This document shows, piece after piece, positions 11,215 to 23,437 of a stretch of 64,000 nt of DNA. Source of the stretch: Anthostomella pinea. Lineage: Eukaryota > Ascomycota > Sordariomycetes > Xylariales > Xylariaceae. The DNA lies in contig CAUWAG010000007.1 of the NCBI GenBank assembly GCA_963556695.1, positions 3,906,001 to 3,970,000 of the forward strand, in the 5' to 3' direction. The notes under the pieces were generated by a model. That model had not been told where the DNA came from. It made no database searches and was given only the letters and a program-made list of their open reading frames with translations. The stretch's first letter is position 1. Each line of letters starts with the position of its first letter. The translations under genes were made by a program, and so were the position numbers.

Positions 11215-11578
11215 CAGGTACTGGTGTTATAAAAGTGACAATGAAAGGGCTACGAGCCACGCCATTAAGGTAGCGGTTATAATCCTCAGCTTTTTAAAGG
11301 ATAAATTGATCGCGGGCGTCTATAAACGTCGTCTTGTGATTGAGATTCTCCATACTGAGTGCCTCAAACAGCTCCTTCTCGTCATAGTACGTGAGGATGG
11401 TGTGGCCGTTGACATCTTGTTCACGTAGACGAGTCTTGAGTTATGGAGGGAGCTTTGACGAGTCCGTTGGCAGCTTCCAGGTTCGATTCTGGGAGCAGAG
11501 CTCTTGAACGACCCGCTCGACTCCCCAATCCCAAGGATCATCATCCACCCAACTAGACAATGGATGCTTCGCATCCAT
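11215..11578 (-). pseudogene. SAM-like domain gene remnant
   Basis: From an ATG at 11578 the minus frame reads MDAKHPLSSWVDDDPWDWG, then VERVVQELCSQNRTWKLPT, a TAA, and in the same frame REQDVNGHTIL, KELFEALSMENLNHKTTFI and another TAA. The spacing of WDWxVExVVxxL, LRExxVxGxxLL and LSMxxLxHKxxFxxA recalls the SAM-like domains found at the N terminus of some fungal proteins. An upstream exon with a GTAAGT donor near 11735 may exist. Two stops and the LTR-A insertion at its 3' side show that it is dead. Confidence 0.5.
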
Positions 11579-12594
11579 CTTCTAGTTGGATGCTGTGTGT
11601 GTTTGCGGCCGCGGTGCCGGGGTCCGAGGTGCTTATTCGGCTCGAGACGTTGCTTTCCAGAAGATGCGAACTGCCTGTGAGCGATACGCTTGGGTGCAGG
11701 GTACGAGAAGAAAGGTGATTGAGGGTGGAAAATAGATGACTTACCTGTTTTCGGTTCAGGTTGTGGATTGATGCCAAAATTTGGGTGACCAGGTCATCGC
11801 TGCGAGGGGGTGTCAAGAACGAGAAAAGCCTTGCAGGAACCACGAAAGATGGGAAGGTGGGAAGGCGTAAAGTCCATGGCAACCAAGTCCAAACAGATGT
11901 GTCGCAAAGAACTGGAGTTGGGTGCCCGGGGCAGCCATCGTGAAGACACTACCTGGACGACAACATGGGGCGCGTGGCAGCAGCTGAGATCGACCAGGCA
12001 AAGCGGGAAGCCCAGGTGACATTGCGTCCATCAATCAACAAGAATCAAAGCTGACCCAGTTTATAAATTGATTATAGAAGTAGAACAATAACGGCAGCCT
12101 ATACCGTCTGGAATAAATCACAAAGAGCGATAGAAAGTACAATGTACACCTCGTGAACAGGCATGGCGTACCATTGGTAATGGTATCTCTGAGCTAGAGA
12201 TGGCGGCGGGCGTTGATGATTAGGTTAGCCTTGCACAGATAGATCGGGCTAAGATTTAGGGTCCCCGCATCACCCACTTAATACCCGTAACTACCCCTAC
12301 GCCCCAGAACCACCGGAGGCCTGAGGCGATCATGCGGGGAGCGCCCCGTAATGATTGCATATCCCCACCCCATGTCAAGCAGATCTCTCAGCCTTGCCGA
12401 CGCCTACTTTCTCCCACCCACCAGTCCACATCATCATAGTCAACTTCTCCTCCAACGCCCACATCTACGTACATTCAACACTGCGCCTGCCAGTATAGCA
12501 GAAGATGGCATGCAAATCTGCGTTTCCCGATCAGGTCGCCGTGCGCGACATGGCGGCCCTTGTCAAGCTCTAACACGGAGCCTAAGGTACGCAC
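11579..12594. other. Degenerate or noncoding stretch
   Basis: Contains possible upstream exon remnants of the SAM-like pseudogene on the minus strand (about 11740-12034) and no other supported gene. 12351-12594 may be the decayed upstream part of the dispersed ORF copy b. Confidence 0.3.
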
Positions 12595-13106
12595 TCTCAT
12601 TCGACATGACCCTTCTTTATCCCACGCAAGGTGTCATACAATATAAGCTGACTCGTTATCAGATCAATTGAGAGAAGCTTGCCGCTAGAGCCGGCTTCAA
12701 GGACGCTGTTGCAGCCAGAGCTCACTACGCACCATTCCTCAAGCGCGATCGGCCCGACACTTCCCTGACTGACCAAGAAAATCCCTACGATGCCAAAAAC
12801 CGTCCTAAGCAAACCGCAGCCAAGCATGTCTCCCTTGCCGGCCCGCCGCGCGTCAAAGAAGAGGAGGGCAGCTACAGCTACCTGCACGATATGGAGGATG
12901 GCGAGGTAGATAGCCAAATTAAGAAAGGCATACGACCATTTGGATCTGAGAGGGGCAAGAGAATACATTTGGGTTACCTAGTGCGCTTATATCCACCACT
13001 TTCCTTATCTATTCGGTCGTTATTCGCTCTCGATCCCAATGTGACAGACGCGCTCGAAGAGATCGGCGACCGCAACCACTCACTCCCTACTTGGAATCGC
13101 TTGTAG
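12595..13106 (+). pseudogene. Degenerate dispersed ORF, copy b
   Basis: Matches 47370-48345 (minus) along several hundred bases and 7340-7545 in part. The best frame reads AARAHYAPFLKRDRPDTSL, then NRPKQTAAKHVSLAGPPRVK, an acidic EEEGSY...DMEDGEV stretch, and later RGKRIHLGYLVRLYPPL. An intron-like GTACGC precedes it. No known domain. Its 3' end overlaps the stop of the convergent gene at 13087-14169. Copies differ by indels, so I treat all three as pseudogenes. Confidence 0.55.
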
Positions 13107-14169
13107 CTGCCGCTACAGAAGGTCGATACCTAATGACGGCAGCAGACCGAATAAACCACCAGTCTAGAGTCCCGGACCAGGGGAATTGCACCCAGCGCTC
13201 TGGCTGGCCCAGTGGTGGTAATGGTCCAGCATCCACAGTCACTCTCACTACCCGTCTCTCGCCTTGGCACCGCACAGCAGCCATGTGCAGATGCGTACTG
13301 CACACCCGAAGCGGGCTTCCCATCCAGTCCAGGCGGCACATGCCCAGGCAGGCTCGATTGCCATCTTCGTAATGCACCATCATTCCACCAATGTAGCATC
13401 GGCTGTCTTTGCCCTGACCGCGTTCAATACAAGGTGTGATCTCGACAATGCCATCCAAGGCGCAGGATGAGTAGTGATGGTAGGGACTAAGAGACCTCTC
13501 CAAGACTGGAGCAGGGCATGGGTCAACCCGCAGTTGCGACTGGTCCAAAGCGATATCGAAAGAATTGCTTTCAGACTTGTGTAGGTCTGTGATATAGATG
13601 GTCGACGGAGACTTCGGCAACTTGAGCCTGAAATTAGACTGGTTACCCAACTGGCGAATGGTACCGTAAGGTCCAAACGTGACTTTTTGTCCATGATTTG
13701 TAGCAAACTAGCAGCTATATGAGTAAAGAACTCGAAACGGTGGATAGAGTACCTACAGCCAAGGCAAAGGATGCAATACACGTGTATGATGCAGTACCTG
13801 AGTATTGAGCCCTCGCATAAATCGAGTTGATATGTTCCCCTTTGTTCATTGGAAGATGTACCCAAATGTTGGCGTCGGAAGGGCAGCCATAACTGTTCAT
13901 CTGTTGGTAGAAGTCCATCCTGGCACACGACTTGTGCTCAAAAATCGAGATCACGTTGTTACCTATGCACTGTGCTGAGGATTGTCGTATCTAAGGAGCC
14001 GTTATCAACTAGCACAGTTCAGAGAGATCGAAGGCTGTGCCTACACTGCCGAGACGTTGGACACCCCGGCAACCAACTATAATACAAGGCCTAAAGTGCA
14101 AATAAAGGGCGTGCCAGGAAAACCGCGAGCTGCGCTCCCCATTAGTGCGAGCAGGCCAATGACAAACAT
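13087..14169 (-). CDS. Secreted protein of unknown function (GNNV / HYEDG family)
   Basis: ATG at 14169 starts a signal-peptide-like segment (MFVIGLLALMGSAARGF). After one or two short introns the frame continues IGNNVISIFEHKSCARMDF, then IWVHLPMNKGEHINSIYAR, FATNHGQKVTFGPYG, and a long last exon with CYIGGMMVHYEDGNRACLG and RLDWM, ending TAG at 13087. This order (GNNV...C.GM, WV.LP...GE.I..., TNHG..V.FGP, GM..HY.DG....LG..R.D) matches, from memory, a jacalin-like repeat family of unknown function common in Aspergillus. Splice sites at about 13800 and 13700 look canonical; the first junction (14010-14100) is unclear. Near 14000-14095 one can read stop codons that must lie in introns. Confidence 0.6.
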
Positions 14170-14299
14170 GTTCAGGTACTATCTGCTTCCTCGAGGGCCG
14201 TGATAGGTTTACCGGGAGGGCTTTTAGCAGAATGGATGCTGCGTTAAAATAGAAACAAAACCCTCGTCTTCGTTCTATTCAGCCTATGTTGCCAGCTAC

Positions 14300-14583
14300 A
14301 GAGGAGGTATCAAGGTTGGTCACTAACGCGATCGCAAGTGCTCTTCAGGTGGTCGGCTCTAGAGAGGTGCCAAGTCAGCGAGCGCGACGGGTAACGTTGA
14401 AGTGCTGAGACTGTGCGCAACCATGTTAAGGAAGGGCTTTGGGGTTGCGAACCTTTCGTAGACCCTTTTACATGTATGGCAGACATGCGAGGCCGTGGCG
14501 GAAGCTTCACTGGATAGCTTGACGCGCTTCGCAGACTGGGGCTGGGACTGGGACTGCTGTTGCGGCGAAGAGGGCGCAAACAT
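14300..14583 (-). pseudogene. Truncated C2H2 zinc-finger transcription factor
   Basis: ATG at 14583 begins a Ser/Gln/Pro-rich N terminus (MFAPSSPQQQSQSQ...), then CHTCKRVYER. After a probable intron ending CTCTCTAG it continues ADHLKSTCDR. CxxCKRxYERADHLKRHLRSH is the usual first finger of fungal C2H2 plus Fungal_trans regulators. Here the finger is lost just where its histidines should be, and no middle-homology region follows. It lies 0.8 kb from the PKS 3' end, so it may be the relic of a regulator. Confidence 0.62.
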
Positions 14584-15425
14584 AGACCCCAGCAGCAGGT
14601 CGGAGCCGGCAGCATCACAGAGAATGTCGATTCCGCTCTGTTAGGTCATGCTGGTGGCTGTCGGTATGCGAAAGGATGGAAGAGATCCGGAAGGGCGGAG
14701 GCGGAGGCGGAGGGCGGAAGTGGGGGGCCGGATCTTGACTTTACCCAGGTACCCTGGGGTAGTACGGTCTAGCCCTTATAGGATAGCTGTCTCATTAGCT
14801 CCGGGGAATTACTACTCTCATTATCTGCATACTTGAGTTATGTGATAAGCCGTACAGTGAATTATCAAGGAAACAACTGTGGATCTAGTGCATGGACCCA
14901 TATGGAGTATTCTGGTAACCCCACCAGATATGTTGGAGGTTACCTGATGAAGGCTGCCTGGCAAACCTTTGTTGCCCCAGGTACCTCACCACTGTAATTT
15001 AGGTATTTAGATACATCTCGGATGGAATCCTTTCCATCCGACCTGTTAATCAAGCACCACCCAGACCACTGATAGATTACAACAAGACTTGTGATTTGTC
15101 AGCATCTGGGAAAGCTACCAAAAGGCACACAACTACCTATCTGCAATCCCCATCAAACGCGTTGCCGTCAAGATTGAGTCTCGAACCTCGAATCGCTATG
15201 TACTCCAGCACTCAGCGCAGACGGCAGCATACATGACAATCAAGATGCACCAGGATTAGCCCTTTGGCGGAGGACGGTCGAGAATTTGCTTTAGGACGGC
15301 GACTCAAGTCCATTCCACAGTCCTCCTCGGGATGGGGATGGAAGACGAGATAGGGACCGTCAATCATAGGTACAAGCATCGGAAAGTCCTACATCTGCCC
15401 CAATCAACGCCAATTGATCGAAGTT
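14584..15425. other. Intergenic, PKS 3' side
   Basis: No coding seen. Contains GGCGGAGG tandem G-rich units near 14690-14720 and short imperfect inverted repeats, nothing assignable. Confidence 0.3.
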
Positions 15426-18400
15426 TTACTTCGATCTAGCCGATCCGTTCACCAACCCCTCTTCCACGAACTTGGCAAGCGCGCTCAGGGTCTTGTCGGG
15501 GCTCATGATATCGAAGAAAGGCACATCGACTTGGAAACTTGTCCAGATCCAAGTGCGGAGCTCTGATGAGATCATGCTATCCATACCAAACTTGATCAGC
15601 GGCCTTTCGGCGTCAACGCTGTCCAGCGGCATGAGGATCAAGCTTGAAAACTGCTTCTTGAACAGCCGCAGTACCGCAAGCTCCAACGAAGGCTCTTCGG
15701 TTACGGGCATGAAGTACTCCATGGCAGAGACCGGGACCAAATTGGACCAGGCAGCAGCACTCAACCGGGACTTGGCAGATGTGATGGCGCCCTCGGCTGG
15801 ACCTGGTGCCACATTCAGCGCCGTCCGCAGGACCGCCGCTCGCGGATCCTGCATAGAGCCGTAGCTTACATCGAACCCTTGCTCAATTAGGCGGCGGGCC
15901 TCCGATGTTTCCAACCCGGTGAGGATATGGGCCGCTGCAGGGCTACCATTGTTGGAATTGGAATGGACCTTATCCCCGGCAAGGGCAAGGTCTACGACCT
16001 GGAGGAACTCAGCCTCGCTTAGAGGTTGGATCCCCTTCCGCAGTAGTAGAGCCGCGATTTCGGGGTTCTCATGCAAGTACCCAACTTCGGAGATCATTCC
16101 CAAGCCCACCGAGACAGCTGGTTTTCCGAGAGAACGGCGCCAATGAGCGAATGCATCGAGAAAACCGTTCGCCGCACAATAGTTGCTTTCAGTCGCGGTG
16201 CCCACACTTCCAGACACCGAAGACATTAGCAAGAAGAAATCCAGGCTTTCGTCCCGATTCTCCAGTGCTCTGTGGAGGTTGTGAGAACCCGCCCACTTCG
16301 GTTGAATAGCTTCGTGCCACGCTTCGCTGGTCATACGCGCGAATAAGGCCTCATGGAGTCCCATAGCAGCTTGAACAACACCGCCGATGGGTTTTCCAGT
16401 AGCTTTACAAGCAGCTATGCTGGCGGTGACGCTATCGATGTCGGTAACGTTGCCTTTAACCACTGTTATATCGGATCCGGAAGTTTCCAGGCGGCGTACA
16501 AGGTCTTTCGCGCTTGGTTTATCGCAGCCTGACCTTCCCAAGAAGACGAATGTGCGAGCGCCCCGAGCCAGCATCCACCGGCTGAGGCTCCGTCCTAAGC
16601 CACCTAGACACCCCACCAGAAGGTACACCTTTGCAGGATCGAAAAGGGTCAGGTACTGTGAAGGGGTAACCTATAAATGCTAATTAGAATCATAGGAGAA
16701 GGTGGAATAAGGGCGGAGGCACATGACGAGAGATACTAAAGGTGTCATACCGGAATGGAAGCATTGTCGTCTTCCAACGAGACGACTACCTTGCCTATTC
16801 GGTCGTGCGAGGAGAAGTACCGGTAGGAACGAGCTATTTCGTTTGCTGGAAAGACTGTGATGGGAACCGGTTTGATAACCCCGGAGCGATAGAGGTCAAG
16901 TACCTCCGTAGTAAGCCTGCGATCGAGTTCACAAGTCAGCACGGGATCGGGTGTTTTATACGAACATCAGAAGACATACCTGCGAAGCAGATCACGATAA
17001 TACGGGTCTTCGTTGAAGAAGAGTCCGTTCAGATCGAATGCGGTGAACGTGACGCTGCGCACAAACACCTCCATGTCTAGCCGTCCAGCTTCAGTGAGTT
17101 CCTTCTTCCCTATCTCGACGAAGCGTCCAAATGGGGCTATGCAAGCCCACGTTGCATGTAGCAGATCACCAACGAGGGCATTCACGACAACATCCACCCC
17201 TCGGCCACCCGTCGCTTGTTTAATGCCCCTTGCAAAGGAGGTATCACGGGAATGGAAGATATTCGTCAGCGGGACGCCCAGATTGGAAGATATCCAGGAT
17301 CGTTTGGCTTCAGTCCCTGCAGTCGTGTACACGGTAGCTCCCATACGTTGCGCCGTCGTGATGGCGGCTATGCCGAAAGCACCGGCCCCACTATGAATCA
17401 AGACCGACTCCTTTGCTCGTAGATGGGCACGTTCCCGCAGGGCGTATAACGCAGTTGTATAAACCACCGGAAGAGTGGGCATTGTGGTGTACTTTTCTTC
17501 TGGCAGCATCCTATGGGTGGCCCAGGCTGGTACGCGTGCTGTCGTTCCGAGATAGGTTGGGGCCATCACGAGTACACGGTCCCCAATTCGAAGGTCAACC
17601 ACACCTGGTCCCAATGCTGTGACCACACCACTGATTTCCACGGCATTTGTAGCCATATGGGTCTCAATGCGTCCGTGCAGGGCATACACATCCTTCGCAT
17701 TGAGACTGATAGCTTTGACGAGTACGTCAATGCACCCATCTGGTGGGCTCGTGGTGGGCTCGTGTTTTTGACGGAACTGTATGGTCTCGCTAACACCCTT
17801 TGCTGCCATATACATCTCAGCTGGTCGGGACGTTCCGAGGCGTTCATTCTGTACAGCTCCTGGTGCCCCCAGGCGGCGTTGGAACAGCAAGTTCGAGCTG
17901 AAGTCGGGGGCAAAGCGACTGACGTATAGTAGACTTTCTTTCTGCACAAATTCCTTGTCGTCCATGGGGTAGAAGGAATCAAGTATCTTCATCATGTTCT
18001 CACAGATCGTGGTCATGTTGGACTCCGCGATGCTGGTGGACCTGACATCCATTATCGAAAACCGCAATGATGGCTGCTCTAGCATGATAGCACGAGACAG
18101 CCCACTGGACAATGTCAAATCAGGATCGGGGCTATTGCCCAGCATATCCGCACCTGTTACCCAGAGCAGATCCGTTACCACGTTAGTGACGGTGCGTAGA
18201 AGATCCATGTTACCTTGGTCCATCGAAGCCAAGAACTCTTTCTCTGCCTCGAGAAAAGAGATACATAGCATCTCCTTGCACAGTTGAATTTGGCCGATGT
18301 CACGGAATGGTATAATCTGCGCCGCTCTTGTACCGGCATTTCGCTTCAAGTAGCTGGCCAGTGTGACCACGAGTGCTGCGACCGCATGAGAAGGCTCTCG

Positions 18401-21400
18401 AACCTACAGAACATATCAGTTGTGCACTACGTAATCTGCGTGGTGTCTCTGCTTACAAGGATGATGACATGCCTGTCTTTGAGTGGTTGCGGTATTTGCC
18501 CTGTAGTGTTGATCGCAAGAAGGATCTGTTCTTCCACCAGTTTGACTGCGAAGCAAGCTTGATTCAATGCGGACACGGCGGCTTCTGTCTTATGGGTGAT
18601 GATAACTCCCGAATGTTTGACCATCTCCCTGAGCTTTCTAGGTGTTCGCTGCCAGTAATCCTGAGAGATTCTGGGCTGCAAAGCTGTTAGAAGATGCCCG
18701 TGGACAGTGGAAGGAGCAATACATACGCCAGGAATGATCAGGAGGTCGAAGGGGCCTTCACCGTTGTCATCAATCACCACTGCATTACTTTCGTCCAATC
18801 TGCCTTTGGACCAACTCCCATGCTGGGCGATACTGACGCCCTGATCAATCAGACTTGAAGACTGATCAGCATTGCATCCGCGCTCTTCCCCAAGCTCGGC
18901 AACCCGTATTTGGGGGTTTTTGTGAGCGACGAGGTCGACCAGGACTCCCATGACTGCTAGGTACCGTTCATCAGGCACGCCCATGCTTTGAGACCGGTCG
19001 GTAAATGCGGCCATGTATGCACTCAGGTCCCCTTCCGTGCTTGAGTCCAAGCGGTGGATATCGGGCTTCCACTGTACGCGCAGACACGGCTGGCGAGAAG
19101 CTGAGGGGGTCTCGGGGGTCTTGCCTGTGTACTGAGACATGCGCACTTCCTGAAAATCAATCAGCGGCAAAGCGTCCTCACCCCACATTGTGCAGTCGAT
19201 TCGGCGCATGGTCATGCCAGTCTTGGTTGACCGAGCATGGAGAGTCGGGGGATTTCGACTAGACAAGTCCAAGCCTAAGGTGCGAACTCGGCATTGGTTA
19301 ATGAATATCGGAAGGTAGGCATGAAGAGCATTTGCATCACCGGCTGCAGAACTCATGATCCCGGCTTGAAGGCATGCGTCGATCGTAGTAGGATGCATTG
19401 GGTACCCTGCGCTTTTCCCGTCCTCAGATACCAAGGATGTGAGGCGAGTGCTACATATAGCCTCGCACCGTAGTCGGTTGGGGTGGGTCTTGAGTCCCGT
19501 TATCGACTGGAAGTGGCGTCCAAAGCAAAGTCCCTCCTGTTCAAACCTACCGTACCAGCGGCTCATGTGAGGCACATCTTCGAGGTTACCAGAGTCCTCG
19601 ACGGTGACGACCCTATCGACTTCCACACTCTCGTCTGCGGGTACCAGCCGTATTCCACCTGCACAATGCAGATTTGCTTGACCAGCCTTCCATGACTAAA
19701 TGAGCCAGCGTTAGTCCGTACCTTAGGTATAGCTCACTTCACTCGGACAATGGGGTATATAGGACAAGGTTCTGACACCCCTACTAACCACATATCGGTG
19801 TAGTAGACTCCCAATACCATGGAAGGTCTAGAATGTTGACTGATGTACTTACCGAAATAGCGAAGTCATACCACTCCATCGAATTGGTCGCCGTGGACAG
19901 CTTCCGCGCCGACATAGTCGTGTGCAGCTCAACCGCGTTTGCTGCGTCTCCCCCCTCATCGTCTCCATCATGCACCACAAGCGCAGCTCCGAAGTTAACG
20001 TTACGAAGTTCAATGAAAGTCGATGGAGCTTCTGCGAACTGCACGATCTGGGAAAGGGCCTCCATGGCCATGGAAAGGTAGCCAGCGGCCGGGAATACAA
20101 CTTGAGATTCGAGTCGATGATCGCGCACCCAATGTGCTTCACGAAGACGCAGTGTATTACGCCACATCCAGTCGATACCATTTCCCGCTGGTTGCTGCGA
20201 CCCGAGGAGTTCATGTCGACGATGTTGGCGACTCCGTACCTCGGCACTTACACGAGGTTCATGCCATTGAAGTCCCGCGGAGTAATCCCATGGATATGGA
20301 GGGAGGGAGTGAAACCGTGGGCCCGTGCTACCTACCTTGGGATTCACGTTCAGCCAAGATAGCTCGTGTCCGTGGAGGAAGACGTCAGCTGCAAGTTCCT
20401 TCATCGACTTATCGGCGTCTCGATCCCTCGAGAGGGCGAAGCTATACGGCAAGGAACGAGCGTCGCGCTTCATATGGGTTGTAATCTGACGTATTGGGCC
20501 TTTCAGCGCAGGGTGAGGGCCGATTTCGATCAAATGAATGGCGCTTCGGCTTTCGATCAACCTTGTCAGGGCCGACTGGAACTGTACTGGCATCTCCAGG
20601 TTTGCCCGCCAATACGTGGCCGAGGCTGCGCGGCAGCTATCAACTACGCTGGCTTGGTCTTCCGGTACTCCCACTGAGGAATGCATCTCAATCTCAGCCT
20701 GCGCTCCTCCGCCATGGGGTAGCTGCGCGCCCATATACGGCGCAAGGAGTTGCTCGTACGAGTCGCCGACTTCTCGCATCCATCGCGAATGGTATGCGCG
20801 CCCATCTGTCTTGAGCTGGCGAACAAAGGTGCCCTTGCCGAGCTTCTGGATAGCGGCTGTGATTTGCTCGATGGCCTCGAGGGATCCGCTGAGAGTCACG
20901 CTCTCGGGCGCATTGACACAGGCGACGGCTACTTCCTCGCCTAGTTGCATATTCTCGATAAGCGCTCTAGCACTGTCGACGCCCAGGCTGGCTGCCAGCA
21001 TGGCCCCGCGCGTCTTCAATTGCGCGACCGCGTAACCCCTGAAATACGCGACTAAAATCGCCTGCTTGGCGTTGAGCAGCCTGGCAGCATATGCTGCCGC
21101 AATCTCGCCTGAAGAATGGCCCACCACGCCTGTAGGATTCACCCCCCATGAGCGAAGTAGGTCTACAAGGGCAACTTGAACAGCAGTGCAGACCGGCTGG
21201 CTCCGCGTGACGAGCTGAATCTGGCTGATCTCTGGCGCATCGATGATGGACTGCTCCAAAGTCCATCCAGGGGCGTGTTCCGCGGGCAGAGCTTGCAAGA
21301 CCTTGTCAAGGCCACGGATGCTGGCCAGAAAGACGGTGTTGCCCTCGAGCAGCTCTTTGGCCATGCCTGGGTACTGGGCTCCTTGCCCAGTGAACACGTA

Positions 21401-23437
21401 CCCAAATGCTACCGAGGTGGCCTTGACGTCGGAAGCTAGCCCAAGCTCCAGAACTTCGATTTCGTGGCATGTGGCTCTTGCAAGCAACACTTGTCTCTTG
21501 GCCATGTGTGATCGGCCTTCAGCCAAGGTCCAGGCCAGACTCTGGACCGTTCCGGCGTCGCCGGACTCGAGGACTTGTCGGACTTGTCGTTCACGAGCTT
21601 TCAGAGACTCCTGTGAGGCCGCTGAGATGGGCAGGGCGTAATACTGATGGTCACTCGCCGCCGTACTCAGCCCAGCCGAAGCTGGAGGCAGGCGTAAGTA
21701 ACTGCGGGGCGATTCGAGAATGGCGTGCGCGTTTGCTCCGCCATATCCAAACGAGTTGAGGGACACTCTTCGAAGAGCTCTTGGCCAACCGTAGGCTTCA
21801 GTCACGACTTTGAGGTTCAACTCGTTAAGCCGTACTACCGCGTGGAGTCAGCGACACGGGTTGCATACAATATTCGGGATCGGGCGAGTCGTTACATTTG
21901 GGGTTCAACTCCTTCACACCATATGTTGGGGGGATCTGGTCATGATTAAGGGCCAGAGCAACCTTGATCAGCGAGGTGAGACCACTTGCTGCTTCGCTAT
22001 GCCCTAGATTGGGTTTGACCTTTTGCCCAATCGCGAGTCAGCGCTGGCCTTGCATCAGGGGCCTGGGTTATTGTACGTACGCCTCCAATCATCAATGGTG
22101 TCCCACCCTGGCGAGAGAAGCACCGACCGATGGCTTCGACTTCAATCGGATCGCCTACCGGGGTTCCAGTGCCGTGGCACTCGATGTAGTCGGTGTCGGC
22201 GAAATCAAGACCAGCGTTCGAGTACGCTTTTCGGATCACAGCCTCTTGGAGATCCACACTCGGTTGTGTGATGCCTGGGGTGCTACCGTTCCTGCAGACC
22301 GTCGCGTGAGATCAAAAGTGAGCCAACACGATACTACATGCTTGGAAGGACGCTTACGCATTGACAGCAGTGCCACGAACTATAGCCCAGATCTTGTCGC
22401 CTTTCTCCAGTGCAGCAGAGAGACGTTTGAGATACACAGCGCTCACCCCTTCGGCACGTCCGTATCCGTCTGCTGATATGTCAAAGGTGTGACAGGTGGA
22501 CGTTGGAGAGAGGACACCGGCTTTCATGGTGCCTATACACTGCTCAGGGCTCAATATTAAGTTGGCACCAGCAATGATTGCTTCGTCACAGTCGCCGACT
22601 TTGATGGCACTGATACCGCTATGGAGACAGTAGATCGAGGACGAACACGCCGTGTCCAGAGTGAAGCTACCACCGTCGGGACCAGTCAGCTGTTGGGCGA
22701 CATACACAAGTCACCAGGGGTGTCTTGGGGGTTTGGTGTGGTAGGGGCGCCAGGGGCCCTGCCCTTTCAAGCCTCAAGACAGTTGGGTTCTGACCACGAC
22801 TTAACTAAGAGATCAGGTAAGAGAAAAGTAGGGCTTACCTTGGTCCTTGAAGATTGAACACGTGGCTGATACGGTTTGCTAGAATCGTAGTTCCACAACC
22901 CGATGCGGTATAACGATGGATCATGTCTGGATCACGCGTCTGCATGGTTTGGTGGTCAACTGTGAAGTTACCAACAAATACGCCAGTATTGGTACCAGAA
23001 ATGCGCTCCATTGGGATGCCAGCGTCTTCGAGACACTCGAATACAACCTCAAGGAGCTTTCTTTGCTGCGGATCCATTGAACTGGCCTCGATGTTGTTAA
23101 TGCCGAAGAAGTGGTTGTCTAGTTGTCGGACGTCTTCTTGGATGAAATAGCCACCTGCGGCATGAGACAGTCCGGGTCGACTGCCGTCCGGGCTGTAATA
23201 AGCGCCTATGTTGAAGCGTTGAGCAGGCACCGGACCTTGTGCTGACTGCTTGTTCAGCAAGAAGTCCCAGAGTCGTGAAGGCGCGTTGATACCGCCCGGT
23301 AGTCGACATGCTGTTAGCCACGAGTTAGTGACCAGAGCTCGGAGTCAGTAGAGCAGGAGCATACCCATCCCAACGATACAGACAGGATCGTCCGCATAGC
23401 TGGGCACATGATCGCTGTTGTTCGTACGCATCTTCAT
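15426..23437 (-). CDS. Highly reducing polyketide synthase, KS-AT-DH-(degenerate MT)-ER-KR-ACP
   Basis: Iterative type I PKS that builds a reduced polyketide from malonyl-CoA. ATG at 23437, with an in-frame stop upstream; about ten introns (for example 23311-23364 and 22667-22838) join the frames. KS: VCIVGMACRLPGG, DTACSSS (Cys near 22646), [10 protein letters not shown] and [21 protein letters not shown] and GHSSGE near 21105. [17 protein letters not shown] (HxxxSxxxxP) and DACLQ. A shrunken MT follows: [14 protein letters not shown], then GEERGC where GAGTGG is expected. [32 protein letters not shown], with SSVSG and NYCAAN. ACP: GMDSM with its Ser at 15576-15578. Stop TAA at 15426. There is no C-terminal release domain. 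Chain C-methylation is probably absent. All catalytic residues I can check, other than MT, are present, so the enzyme looks functional. Confidence 0.93.

Noticed and set aside
11484..11512. tRNA-like T-arm (CCAGGTTCGATTCTGGG)
   Set aside because: No matching acceptor stem, D-arm or anticodon arm upstream; the segment is explained as part of the SAM-like pseudogene coding frame.
15426..23437. PKS as a pseudogene because no single frame spans it
   Set aside because: Every frame change coincides with consensus splice sites that restore conserved motifs (for example GVKELNPK to LNLKVV, NLQGP to [10 protein letters not shown]).
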